In this document: piece by piece, positions 33,254 to 40,941 of the stretch
Layout of the letters: each line of letters starts with the position of its first letter
Position numbering within the stretch: the stretch's first letter is position 1
From: Treponema sp.
GTDB lineage: Bacteria; Spirochaetota; Spirochaetia; Treponematales; Breznakiellaceae
Direction of reading: 5' to 3'
DNA length: 62,334 nucleotides
NCBI GenBank assembly: GCA_031254315.1
Contig: JAIRUQ010000115.1
Location: 1 to 62,334, forward strand
The notes under the pieces: model-generated
What the model was told of the DNA's origin: nothing
What the model saw: only the letters and a program-made list of their open reading frames with translations
Database searches by the model: none
Translations under genes and position numbers: made by a program

Positions 33254-34449
33254 AATCCAAACACCTTCACACAACGTTCAAGAATTCCCTGCATATACGC
33301 AATAAGTACGCCGTAGTTTGTTATCTTTGCACCGGCATCTTTAACGCAATTCAATCTGTTTTTTAGAATACGGTCGGTGAGCATACAGCCACCGCAATGC
33401 ACAATGAGTGAATACCCCGACAGATTCTCCGCGAAATCGCCGCCGCTGGTGAAATCAAATGTCAAATCTTTTTTTGTGTACTCCCTGAGCCAGCGCGGTA
33501 TTTTTACCGTACCTATGTCATCGCATTGACGGTGGTGCGTGCAACCTTCGCTAATTAAAATTTTGTCGCCGTCTTTTAAGGAATCAATGCTTTTCGCGCC
33601 TTGCACGGAGTCAAACAGCAGTCCTTTTTGACGGGCGAATAAAATGGAAAACGAAGTCAGCGGAATATCCTGCGGCGTATCGGCGGCGACTTTCGCAAAA
33701 ACTTGGCTATCGGTAATAACGATTGCCGGCTTTTTTGCGAGGGATGCCAGTGTTTCCCGCAACTCATATTCTTTGGTAACCACGCACATAGCGTCGGCTT
33801 CAAGAATGTCGCGTATCGTTTGCTGTTGCGGCAGAATCAGCCTGCCCTTGGGCGCGGCTTTATCTATCGGCACGACAAGCACGGCTATATCGGCGGGTTT
33901 GAGCAAATCACCCACCAGCCGCAGTTTGCCGTCGTCGGCTTTGACAAGATTGCCGACAAGTTCTTTAAGTTCGTGTATGTTATTGCCATGCAATGCGCTA
34001 ACGCAAATTTCATTGGCGGCGGTTGTAAGCAGGGCGGACAGCAAATCGCTCTTGTTGTAAGCGACCACAAACGGCAAATCCCGTTTTTTGAACAAAGCTA
34101 AAAGTTCGTTGTCGGCTGAGGTAAGTCCGGTGTCCGCTTCCGCCACAAGTACGGCTATGTCACATTCGCTTAAAACTTTTAATGTGCGTTTAACGCGCAG
34201 TTCGCCCAGCGTACCTTCATCGTCGAAGCCCGGCGTGTCGATTATGACGACGCTCCCCAGCGGCAGAAGTTCCATCGCTTTGCGCACAGGGTCGGTAGTC
34301 GTACCTTTGACATCGGACACAACTGACAATTCCTGCCCGGCAACAGCGTTTACCAAAGTGGACTTCCCGGCATTGCGCCTGCCAAAAAAACCGATGTGTA
34401 TTCTTTTTGAAGACGGCGTGCTGTTCATATCGCTCATAACAGTTTTCAT
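33250..34449 (-). CDS. hydF: [FeFe]-hydrogenase H-cluster maturation GTPase HydF
   Basis: 399 residues from the ATG at 34449; the frame extends to 34692 but there runs through dispersed repeats. GTPase motifs are GRRNAGKS (23-30), DTPG (71-74) and NKSD (132-135). The Fe-S ligands are Cys303-x-His305 and HCGGC (Cys352, Cys355), the HydF signature. HydF is the scaffold that carries the 2Fe subcluster to the hydrogenase. No strong Shine-Dalgarno is visible and two ATGs soon after (34434, 34425) are alternatives. hydE, hydG and hydA are not in the window. Confidence 0.95.
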   Translation of the reverse strand: MKTVMSDMNSTPSSKRIHIGFFGRRNAGKSTLVNAVAGQELSVVSDVKGTTTDPVRKAMELLPLGSVVIIDTPGFDDEGTLGELRVKRTLKVLSECDIAVLVAEADTGLTSADNELLALFKKRDLPFVVAYNKSDLLSALLTTAANEICVSALHGNNIHELKELVGNLVKADDGKLRLVGDLLKPADIAVLVVPIDKAAPKGRLILPQQQTIRDILEADAMCVVTKEYELRETLASLAKKPAIVITDSQVFAKVAADTPQDIPLTSFSILFARQKGLLFDSVQGAKSIDSLKDGDKILISEGCTHHRQCDDIGTVKIPRWLREYTKKDLTFDFTSGGDFAENLSGYSLIVHCGGCMLTDRILKNRLNCVKDAGAKITNYGVLIAYMQGILERCVKVFGL

Positions 34450-34499
34450 ATTACCAATATCTTTTTGTCTTAGCAAGGCAGGGAATGAGTCAATGAGCA

Positions 34500-34795
34500 A
34501 AGGAAGAGGATCAACGAATTGAACGAATTGAAACGAATGAAGACTTAAGGGAGATAATTCTCTATTAGTGTAATTCGTTGACTCTTCTTCCTCCGTGCTC
34601 TCCATGTCCGGTGCGCTACTCGGACTAAAGTCCTCGCGCATTATTGGTCGCCTTGACCTTAATTGTGCACCTCGCCGTGCTAACTTATTCATCTACACCG
34701 CTTGACGCGGTGCATACTTCGGCGTGTGGTAAAATTTCTTCTCTTTCGTGTAATTCGTCCTATTCGCGTTCATTCGTTGATCTCTTCCTTCTTTC
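34500..34795. repeat. Intergenic cluster of three repeat families
   Basis: It holds two blocks of the ACGAATT family (about 34508-34582 and 34738-34790), a trace of the CTCCGTG family, and between them (34606-34735) a structured repeat with GGACT-AA-AGTCC (34622-34633) and ACACCGC/GCGGTGC hairpins. The last resembles 48717-48842 at about 80 percent and, in plan, the hairpin module of the 37-39 kb array. No gene is seen in 34450-34803. Confidence 0.7.
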
Positions 34796-34803
34796 TTTTC
34801 TCA

Positions 34804-35568
34804 TTACTCCAACCTATCCGTCAAAATTTCTGTCTTGCCGTCAAAAATGGCGATAGTGTGCTCCCAATGCGCTGACACTTTTTTGTCGGCGGTAACGACC
34901 GTCCAGTGGTCATCAAGAACATTAATTTTGCCGGTGCCAATGTTGATCATCGGCTCTATTGCCAAAACCATGCCGTTGCTCATTTTTGGGTTTGCTCCGT
35001 GCGGAGTGTTAGGCACACTAGGGTCTTCGTGCAAAGCAAGCCCGACCCCATGACCGCAGTATTCATGAACTATTCCAAACTTAAAAGGTTTTATGTGGTT
35101 TTCTACAGCGCGTGAAATCTGTAAAAGCCTGTCTCCTGATTTTGCCGCTGAAATCCCTTTGTATAAACTTTCGTTTGTTGCCTTGTTCAGTTTTTTTACT
35201 TCTTCGCTTACCTTTCCCGCTTCTATGCTGACAGCCTGATCGCTGATAAAACCGCCAAGGTCTATGCCGCAATCCAGAGAAACCAAATCCCCTTCATGTA
35301 TGCGCCGTTTTGAAGGAATACCGTGAATTACTTCATCGTTGATAGAAATACAGATTGCGGCAGGGTAGGGGGGAGTTCCCTTTAAGCTGTAGCCAAGAAA
35401 GACGGGTTTGCCTCCCGCTTTTTTTATCCAGCTTTGCACCCATTGATCGATCTCTATGGTTTGAATACCGGGTTTTACAAGTGGGATCAATTCACGGTAC
35501 ATTGCTGATAACAGCTTACATGATTTTCTGATGCCGTCAATTTGTTTTTCATTTTTTAAACGTATCAT
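34804..35568 (-). CDS. map: Methionine aminopeptidase
   Basis: 254 residues, type I length. The metal ligands are in DCGID and FISDQAV (two Asp), EYCGHGVG (His), AIEPM and HWEHTIAI (two Glu). It removes the initiator Met. It follows the J-domain gene with a 4-base overlap (ATGA). Confidence 0.96.
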   Translation of the reverse strand: MIRLKNEKQIDGIRKSCKLLSAMYRELIPLVKPGIQTIEIDQWVQSWIKKAGGKPVFLGYSLKGTPPYPAAICISINDEVIHGIPSKRRIHEGDLVSLDCGIDLGGFISDQAVSIEAGKVSEEVKKLNKATNESLYKGISAAKSGDRLLQISRAVENHIKPFKFGIVHEYCGHGVGLALHEDPSVPNTPHGANPKMSNGMVLAIEPMINIGTGKINVLDDHWTVVTADKKVSAHWEHTIAIFDGKTEILTDRLE

Positions 35569-36254
35569 TTCTGCGTCCTTATTTTTAGTGATGTTTGCGC
35601 GATGGATTCCTTAAATGTGTTTTCTTCTTTTTTTGAAAATCCAATCCCTATTAAAGATTCCATGCAGTCAACCCATGTTTCCATGTCAACCACAGCTTTA
35701 AGTTTTTTTCTTATTAAGGCTTTTACATAACTTTTTATTTCCGGCGTAAAAAGATTGAAGTACGGACGGCGGTGTTCTTCCGCCAGAAGAGCGGCTAACA
35801 ATTTGAACGCTTCAAAATAAAACTCTCTTTTGTCCAATTCTTCGGCGAGAATATACTGACAGTCCATCCAGTCTCCTCTTTCAAGATATTCTTCCATGCG
35901 GAAATTAAGTCCGCCGTTTTCGCGCCAAACTTCAATTGCCCTGTCTTCTTCCAAACGCATCAACTCATAAAAAACAAGTTTTGCCTTGCTTTCAGGGGTG
36001 TCCTGTTCATTCAGCCAAGTACGGTAATCAAATCCGGTTTTTTTTACATAAACCGAATATGCCTTATCGTACTCAAACCTGCGCTCAATATCGGAAAGCG
36101 CTTCATAAGCCGCAATAAGTTTCCGCATTGCCTCGGCATGAACGACACCTGCAATGTCGGGGTGAAGCTGTTTTGCCTTTTGGCGAAACGCTTTTTTTAT
36201 TTCAATTGTGTTCGCGCCGGGCTTAATGCCAAGCAGTTCGTAGTGGTTTTCCAC
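35565..36254 (-). CDS. J-domain (DnaJ-like) protein
   Basis: 229 residues. Residues 1-70 are a J domain with the HPD tripeptide in KAKQLHPDIAG and the preceding AFRQKAK helix. There is no Gly/Phe region or zinc centre, and the C-terminal 150 residues are helical and unassigned. It should stimulate DnaK ATPase for a special client set. It is in one operon with map and the upstream 135-residue gene. Confidence 0.88.
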   Translation of the reverse strand: MENHYELLGIKPGANTIEIKKAFRQKAKQLHPDIAGVVHAEAMRKLIAAYEALSDIERRFEYDKAYSVYVKKTGFDYRTWLNEQDTPESKAKLVFYELMRLEEDRAIEVWRENGGLNFRMEEYLERGDWMDCQYILAEELDKREFYFEAFKLLAALLAEEHRRPYFNLFTPEIKSYVKALIRKKLKAVVDMETWVDCMESLIGIGFSKKEENTFKESIAQTSLKIRTQK

Positions 36255-36259
36255 TTTCG

Positions 36260-36667
36260 TTATGCGCCAATTCTCTTACCCATCGCCTCGGCGTGGGGAG
36301 GATTAAATAATACGTCGCTCCAGTTGACCCGCATTCCTTCTTTTTCCATAGCATTCATTAAATTGGAAAGCGCCTTTAAAGTGAAAAGCCCCGTCTTTTT
36401 TACAAACGCCGCGCTTTTTTTCCCGACAAGCGAACTTCCGGCGGCAAGAACCTTTGAAATCACAGGCGGAATCTTCCCGGAAAAAGCTGAAACCGGTTCT
36501 ACCGCAACCGCTATATATTCATAGCCCGGAAGTTTAAGCCCATCTTCTGTCCATGCGTCAACAATATCTACACGATGTCCCATCAACGACATTCCTTTTG
36601 CCAATGCCGTTACATAGTCAGGCGGCTGTTTTCTTACCGCCGGCGCGCTTACAATCGCTATTCTCAT
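36260..36667 (-). CDS. Hypothetical protein, 135 aa, possibly flavodoxin-like
   Basis: It begins MRIAIVSAPAVRKQPPDYVTA, a strand-loop-helix like a Rossmann or flavodoxin fold, and continues with GMSLMGHRVDIVDAW and YEYIAVAVEPVSAFSGKIPPVI. No nucleotide motif can be confirmed. It has AAAGGCAGG before the ATG and is the first gene of the operon with the J-domain gene and map. Confidence 0.6.
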   Translation of the reverse strand: MRIAIVSAPAVRKQPPDYVTALAKGMSLMGHRVDIVDAWTEDGLKLPGYEYIAVAVEPVSAFSGKIPPVISKVLAAGSSLVGKKSAAFVKKTGLFTLKALSNLMNAMEKEGMRVNWSDVLFNPPHAEAMGKRIGA

Positions 36668-36950
36668 AAATTACCTGCCTTTATTATAGTAGAAATGTTC
36701 GGGAATTTCAGTCCCAGATTAAAGCAAAATCGAATAAATTCCCAATATTTTGTGCCAATCTTTCATAATTCTACTATATAAGGAACTAGCGCTACAAATC
36801 AAGTATACAAAAAACAGGGGAATTTTGGCGCTAAAGCAAGGCATCATTTATGATGCCGACAGTGCGTTATCTAATGTCCCTCTGATTGAAGGGTACACTA
36901 TATTTAGCGGTATTGGTTTACTAACCAGAAGAAGGAGCGAGTAAGAATAT

Positions 36951-37029
36951 TTGACGAGACGGGAGGCATGGGGTATAATTACGCTATATGTAGCGTAGGT
37001 TGGTTATCATTGGCACTAGGCAACGCACT
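36951..37029 (+). promoter_or_regulatory. Repeated promoter-leader module, copy P1
   Basis: TTGACG (36951-36956), 17 bases, TATAAT (36974-36979), then a conserved leader with the palindrome ACGCTATATGTAGCGT and GGTTGGTTATCATTGGCAC. The same block recurs at 38051, 38967 and 40341 with few changes. It is upstream of the micro-operon 37180-37449. The bases 36668-36950 hold another short hairpin (36694-36715 area) and the front part of this repeat. Confidence 0.75.
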
Positions 37030-37126
37030 GACGGCATACTAAAGTATGCCTTGCTTTAAACCACGCTGTAGCTTTTACTTGTGCTACGGCGTGTTGCATT
37101 TTTCATCCACACGGTTGAACCGTGCG
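37030..37126 (+). repeat. Three-hairpin repeat module B, copy 1
   Basis: GGCATACT-AA-AGTATGCC (37033-37050), CACGCTGTAGC/GCTACGGCGTG (37062-37093, one G-T pair) and CACGGTT-G-AACCGTG (37110-37124). Further copies are at 39046-39141 and 39154-39278. It sits inside the leader that follows the P1 promoter, between GCAC and GTGC. Confidence 0.8.
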
Positions 37127-37179
37127 TTTTTCTGCCGAGGTAGCTGATACCATTGCGTATACGTATACAAAAGGAAGAT

Positions 37180-37269
37180 ATGGATATATATTATAGCCGT
37201 CCAAATAATGGAGAATTTAACGAATTGAGAGAAGAATTGCGCATTCTTAGGACATCAATGGGTGAATAA
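37180..37269 (+). CDS. Micro-ORF, 29 aa
   Basis: ATG at 37180 after AAAAGGAAG; the peptide is hydrophilic (MDIYYSRPNNGEFNELREEL start). Its stop is immediately followed by the ATG of the 59-residue membrane ORF. It may be a true small protein or a leader peptide. It was probably too short for routine calling. Confidence 0.45.
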   Translation: MDIYYSRPNNGEFNELREELRILRTSMGE

Positions 37270-37449
37270 ATGTTTGCTCAAATTCTAAATATTATTATTG
37301 TGTTTATAATTTTTGGAATCGCATTTATATCACGAATGCTTGTTTTTGAAAATTCCGGTTGGAAGTTGAAAACAAGAATTATTATACCAACTATTATAAC
37401 TCTTGTTTTAATGATTTGGACAATAATATCCGTAGTGATAAATAATTAG
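37270..37449 (+). CDS. Small membrane protein, 59 aa, two helices
   Basis: Starts directly after the stop of the 29-residue ORF. It has two hydrophobic segments (ILNIIIVFIIFGIAFI, then IIIPTIITLVLMIWTII) joined by a short basic loop (ENSGWKLKTR). Such small two-helix proteins include toxins, holin-like and immunity proteins; no motif decides. AT-rich. A repeat (module D) follows its stop by 11 bases. Confidence 0.6.
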   Translation: MFAQILNIIIVFIIFGIAFISRMLVFENSGWKLKTRIIIPTIITLVLMIWTIISVVINN

Positions 37450-37459
37450 TAACGCGCGT

Positions 37460-37521
37460 AGTGTAAAGAAATAGAGTAGGCAGAATAAAAACAGCTTTTA
37501 AGCATACTTCTACAATATTTT
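37460..37521 (+). repeat. Module D, copy 1 (downstream flank)
   Basis: AGTGTAAAGAAATAGAGTA and following bases to 37521 match 40942-41003 with about 85 percent identity. Each copy starts shortly after the stop of an accessory gene, so it marks the 3' side of a cassette. Confidence 0.75.
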
Positions 37522-37641
37522 TACAGCAACGTTCAAGTTTGAGACAAAAAAATAGACAAAGAAAAAGAAAAATCCCTGTAATGAACGCATAACTTTCCCA
37601 AAAGAAAAATGAGAAAGTAACAGAGTTGTAAGAAAATCCCG

Positions 37642-37797
37642 TCAGGCGGCGGTGCGGAAATAATGATTATGCAATCCGCCAAGTACAGGCGTTTTGTGAA
37701 TACTTCCCGATACCTTCGGAGGAGATTGTTGTTGCGGAATCTGCCCGTCAATGCCCATGTGCGGACGTTGACTGTTGTAGTAATGAATAAATTTCCT
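37642..37797 (-). pseudogene. C-terminal remnant of an integrase-core transposase
   Basis: On the minus strand the frame ending at 37642 reads FIHYYNSQRPHMGIDGQIP, then PPKVSG and PVLGGLHNHYFRTAA. YNxxRPHxGI is the end of an rve integrase core and GGLHHHYxRxA is a common C-terminus of one transposase group. Only about 50 residues remain; the rest is cut off where the promoter-like sequence at 37799 begins. 37522-37641 shows nothing else. Confidence 0.75.
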
Positions 37798-37798
37798 A

Positions 37799-37827
37799 TT
37801 GACGAAACAGAAACAATAGAGTATAAT
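37799..37827 (+). promoter_or_regulatory. Promoter-like sequence P2, diverged relative of the module
   Basis: TTGACG, 17 bases and TATAAT as in the repeated module, but the spacer and flanks differ (TTGACGAAACAG...GAGTATAATTACG). It abuts the transposase remnant. ATGCATGGACAG after it recurs at 38827. Confidence 0.55.
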
Positions 37828-38050
37828 TACGACATGCATGGACAGATAGTAACAAAAAGGGTACCGCAAATAAACAAGTGGGGGTACTGGAATAAAAAGG
37901 CTTGAGCAACAAGCCTTTTTATGGAAGTAGGGGGAGCAGCGTAGACAATGGTTATAAGAATGTCTAATAACAATAACACATCCGATAAATGTGCTTCCCC
38001 TCTTAAAAAAATAAAGGAAAATAACTCCGCAGGAAGAGTAACAAGAATAA

Positions 38051-38125
38051 TTGACGAGACGGGCGACATGGGGTATAATTACGCTATATATAGCGTAGGT
38101 TGGTTATCATTGGCACTAGGCGACG
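38051..38125 (+). promoter_or_regulatory. Repeated promoter-leader module, copy P3
   Basis: TTGACG (38051-38056), 17 bases, TATAAT (38074-38079), palindrome CGCTATATATAGCG and the GGTTGGTTATCATTGGCAC leader. No module B is inserted here. It lies about 110 bases upstream of the lipoprotein gene 38191. Confidence 0.75.
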
Positions 38126-38190
38126 CCGTGCGTTTTTCTGCTGCGGGAAATGATACCGTTGTGTATACAAGTGCCTAGATGGAGACCTTG

Positions 38191-38811
38191 GTGAAAATAA
38201 AATATTTATTATTAGTTTTGTTATTTTTATTTTCCTGTTCATCTGAAAATAAGAAAATAAATGAGGTAGAAATAATACAGGGAGAGTTTTTTAAGGTAGA
38301 TGACCAGCTATTAATTTTAAATTTACCTTATAAAATTGATAAAAATATCAAGTTAGTATTTGATGAAGACACTCCATATGCAATAGATATAATTGAAATA
38401 TATGCAGATGCTAAAAAATTATCATATAGTGATTATGTCTATAACGGTCATCGAGAACGATCTTACTTTCGTATAAATCCAGTTTCGGATATTAAAAATG
38501 AATATTATATATCTATGTTTTGGTATGCTGAATATGATCCTAAATATCGCGATTGGCTTTGTTGGAATGATGGCAGAGGACTTATATATAGGGGAAGACA
38601 ACCTAATGGTTTGCCTGATTTTACGGAACCTGCAGTTAAAGCTAATACATATGAGTTAACAAAAGGTATGAAACATTTAGTTATAAGGTATAGAATATTA
38701 TTACCGTATTCGTCTTTGACGATAGATGATCTGTATAATAAAACATACGAAAATAATTTTTCAGATGAAAGAATCATGGTAGTTGATATAAGTGATGTTT
38801 TTAATTTATAA
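38191..38811 (+). CDS. Hypothetical lipoprotein, about 206 aa
   Basis: The GTG at 38191 is preferred (GGAG 6 bases upstream, giving the signal start MKIKYLLLVLLFLFSC); the ATG at 38179 adds four residues. The lipobox LFLFSC shows lipidation. The mature part has many Tyr, Asp and Asn and no motif I know. It is very AT-rich, lies in the repeat array and is served by promoter copy P3. Confidence 0.7.
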   Translation: MKIKYLLLVLLFLFSCSSENKKINEVEIIQGEFFKVDDQLLILNLPYKIDKNIKLVFDEDTPYAIDIIEIYADAKKLSYSDYVYNGHRERSYFRINPVSDIKNEYYISMFWYAEYDPKYRDWLCWNDGRGLIYRGRQPNGLPDFTEPAVKANTYELTKGMKHLVIRYRILLPYSSLTIDDLYNKTYENNFSDERIMVVDISDVFNL

Positions 38812-38852
38812 GGAAAGATATTTTAAAATGCATGGACAGATGGTAACAGAAA

Positions 38853-38893
38853 GGACACGCAACAGTAGTAGCTACCGAATTTGTCTAGTGTCC
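38853..38893. repeat. Palindrome E, short form without insert
   Basis: GGACACGCAAC, then GTAGCTACC, then a right arm ending GTGTCC. The same outer arms enclose module C at 40162-40281 and 41006-41120. This copy looks like the empty state. Confidence 0.65.
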
Positions 38894-38966
38894 CTCTGCT
38901 TACAGGGTACACTATATATAGCGGTATTGGTTACCCACCGTAGGAAGGAGCGGGTAACAAGAATAT

Positions 38967-39045
38967 TTGACGAGACGGGCGACATGGGGTATAATTGCGC
39001 TATATATAGCGTAGGTTGGTTATCATTGGCACTAGGCGACGCACT
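38967..39045 (+). promoter_or_regulatory. Repeated promoter-leader module, copy P4
   Basis: TTGACG (38967-38972), 17 bases, TATAAT (38990-38995), CGCTATATATAGCG and the common leader. Two copies of module B follow before the VapBC-like genes, which also have their own promoter. Confidence 0.75.
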
Positions 39046-39278
39046 GTCGGCATACTAAAGTATGCCTTGCTTTAATCCACGCTGTAGCTTTCACTTGTGC
39101 TACGGCGTGTTGCATTTTTCATCCACACGGTTGAACCGTGCGTTTTTCTGCCGCACTGTCGGCATACTAAAGTATGCCTTATTTTAACCCACGCTGTAGC
39201 TTTTACTTGTGCTACGGCGTGTTGCATTTTTCATCCACACGGCAAGGTAGACCGCTATCGCGGTCAATCAAGAGTGCG
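39046..39278 (+). repeat. Module B, two tandem copies
   Basis: 39046-39141 and 39154-39278 each repeat the three hairpins seen at 37030-37126. In the second copy the third hairpin is replaced by an insert with GACCGC-TATC-GCGGTC. Both end in GTGCGTTTTTCTGCC. Confidence 0.8.
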
Positions 39279-39404
39279 TTTTTCTGCCGAGGTAGCTGAT
39301 ACCGTTGCGTAATCAAAATTTGCCGAATTTTCGTTGGGTGCCGGTTTTATGCGTGGGATGGAAATGAGGAGGTTAGGGACGGGAACACGGGTTCTGTTCG
39401 CCCC

Positions 39405-39438
39405 TTGACATTAGTTAAAAGCTATTGTATTGTACAAT
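39405..39438 (+). promoter_or_regulatory. VapBC-like promoter with palindromic operator
   Basis: TTGACA (39405-39410), 17 bases, TATTGT (39428-39433). The perfect palindrome ATTGTACAAT (39429-39438) overlaps the -10 box, as expected for autorepression by the toxin-antitoxin complex. Confidence 0.7.
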
Positions 39439-39462
39439 TAAATTATTTCACGGAGGATTGAT

Positions 39463-39711
39463 GTGTTACTGACATTTGAGGGTTTTTTTAAGGGAGGGCA
39501 TTTTGTCGCTGATTCGCCAATCCAAATTCCCGAAGGCAGAAAAACCATTGTAACGGTGTTGGACGAAAAGGCTGACGAAAGTGCCGAAGAAGCCCGGCAG
39601 TCAAAACTTTGGGATGAAATATTTGAGGAAATCAGAAATTGTGATGAAGTTCTTTTAGGCGAGCCTGAACGCATACATTTGCGAACCCCTGAAGAAATAG
39701 ACGTATTATGA
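39463..39711 (+). CDS. VapB-like antitoxin
   Basis: 82 residues from a GTG preceded by CGGAGGA. The N-terminal FEGFFKGGHFVADSPIQIPEG, then KTIVTVLDE, is a known antitoxin N-terminus paired with PIN toxins; the acidic C-terminus would wrap the toxin. It overlaps vapC by 4 bases (ATGA). Confidence 0.78.
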   Translation: MLLTFEGFFKGGHFVADSPIQIPEGRKTIVTVLDEKADESAEEARQSKLWDEIFEEIRNCDEVLLGEPERIHLRTPEEIDVL

Positions 39712-40109
39712 TATTCTATGCGCTTGATACCGACATAGTTTCATATTTTCTCAAAGGGGATATAACAATCATTGAAAGAATGGAACTGGAAAAGAAAAAC
39801 GGAAATAAGTTTATCGTTCCGCCAATGGTATATTTTGAAATTCAAAACTGGTTGTTGGTAAACAATTCAAAAAAGAAAATGTTGATTTTTGAAAAGATGT
39901 ATTCTTCTCATGGGATTGGTGTCATTGACAAAAGCATTCTGGATATTGCGTCAAAAATAACATTAAGACTGCAAAGCAAAGGCATTAAAATTGGTGATGA
40001 TGTTCTTATAGCGGCTTATTGCATAAAACATAATTTACCGCTTGTTACCAACAATACCAAACATTTTAAAGATATTGAAAATTTACAGGCGATAAACTGG
40101 AAAGAGTAA
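39708..40109 (+). CDS. VapC-like PIN-domain toxin
   Basis: 133 residues. The acidic residues of the PIN nuclease are in FYALDTDIVSYFLKG (Asp7), IGDDVLIAAYC and LVTNNTKHFKDI. It should be a metal-dependent RNase, commonly aimed at tRNA or rRNA. It is coupled to the antitoxin gene. Palindrome E with module C begins 52 bases after its stop. Confidence 0.86.
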   Translation: MIFYALDTDIVSYFLKGDITIIERMELEKKNGNKFIVPPMVYFEIQNWLLVNNSKKKMLIFEKMYSSHGIGVIDKSILDIASKITLRLQSKGIKIGDDVLIAAYCIKHNLPLVTNNTKHFKDIENLQAINWKE

Positions 40110-40161
40110 TACGAAATTTTATCGAAAAATCGCCCAAAAATAAAAGAATTGACTTTAATGC

Positions 40162-40281
40162 GGACACACAACGGTAGCTGACCCGTCCGTCCGACCACAT
40201 GAACCATGTGGTCGGACAGTTAATCCATACCTTAAAAGAGCCAAGCCCCTGCGGGGCTTGATACCGAATTTGCCTAGTGTC
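40162..40281. repeat. Palindrome E with inserted module C, copy 2
   Basis: Outer arms GGACACACAAC-GGTA and TACC-...GTGTC enclose two perfect hairpins: GTCCGACCACATG-AAC-CATGTGGTCGGAC (40189-40217) and CAAGCCCC-TGC-GGGGCTTG (40242-40260). It follows vapC. Confidence 0.8.
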
Positions 40282-40340
40282 TCTCTATATGTAGCGGTAG
40301 TGGTTTACTAACCAGAGGAAGGAGTGTGTGACAAGAATAT

Positions 40341-40411
40341 TTGACGAGACTGGAGGCATGGGGTATAATTACGCTATATGTAGCGTAGGTTGGGTTATCA
40401 TCGACACTAGG
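40341..40411 (+). promoter_or_regulatory. Repeated promoter-leader module, copy P5
   Basis: TTGACG (40341-40346), 17 bases, TATAAT (40364-40369), ACGCTATATGTAGCGT. The leader has a one-base insertion (GGTTGGGTTATC) compared with the others. It stands about 120 bases before the lipoprotein gene 40491. Confidence 0.75.
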
Positions 40412-40490
40412 TGAATCTGGTAGCTGATACCATTGCGTATACGATTACCACCAATAGAATACCAATTAGTACAATAAGTGGAGGAGTAGC

Positions 40491-40922
40491 ATGAAAAGAA
40501 TAATTAAGAGAATGTTGTTTACCTTAAGTATTTTGTTTTTACTGACATTTGTATCTAATTGTATAACGAGCTCAAATATGTCGATTGGAATGCTGTCTCA
40601 CAAAACTATAGGAAAATATATTATAAGAAATACACCTGTAGGAAGTTCCAGAAATGATGTTAGGACATTCATAGAGAAAAAAGGTTATGAAATTGAGTGG
40701 GATGAAGATTATCCTCATCAGTTAGGTGGAGGTGTAACAGTTCCGAAACAGTCGCCGCCGATAGGGAATTATTATAGACCGGAAAACGCAAGGGGAGCTA
40801 AAAATATTCGTGCTCTTATAGCGTATGTTGATGAGATTATATGTATTGAGTGTACGTGGGTATTTGACGAGGATGAAAAATTACTTTTTGTTGAAATATA
40901 TAAAGACTTGAATTTACCTTAA
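40491..40922 (+). CDS. Hypothetical lipoprotein, 143 aa
   Basis: ATG after GGAGGAG. Signal core LFTLSILFLLTF and lipobox FVSNC. The mature part includes GKYIIRNTPVGSSRNDVRTFIEKKGYEI in outline, like small lipoproteins of the BamE/SmpA-type fold (a VGSSRxDV turn), but the match is weak. Module D begins 19 bases after the stop. Confidence 0.7.
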   Translation: MKRIIKRMLFTLSILFLLTFVSNCITSSNMSIGMLSHKTIGKYIIRNTPVGSSRNDVRTFIEKKGYEIEWDEDYPHQLGGGVTVPKQSPPIGNYYRPENARGAKNIRALIAYVDEIICIECTWVFDEDEKLLFVEIYKDLNLP

Positions 40923-40941
40923 GAATTGAACACGAAGGCGA

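Noticed and set aside
34450-34692. 81-residue N-terminal extension of HydF
   Set aside because: The extension is encoded by dispersed repeats (ACGAATT and hairpin families) and is absent from the HydF family.
37948-38178. ORF containing the DETGDMGYN peptide, and its relatives in the other repeat copies
   Set aside because: All copies share TTGACG-N17-TATAAT inside this sequence, the frames end differently (GDALSAY, GDAVRFSAAG, VIIDTR), there is no silent-site bias and one copy has a frameshift. Promoter function explains the conservation better.
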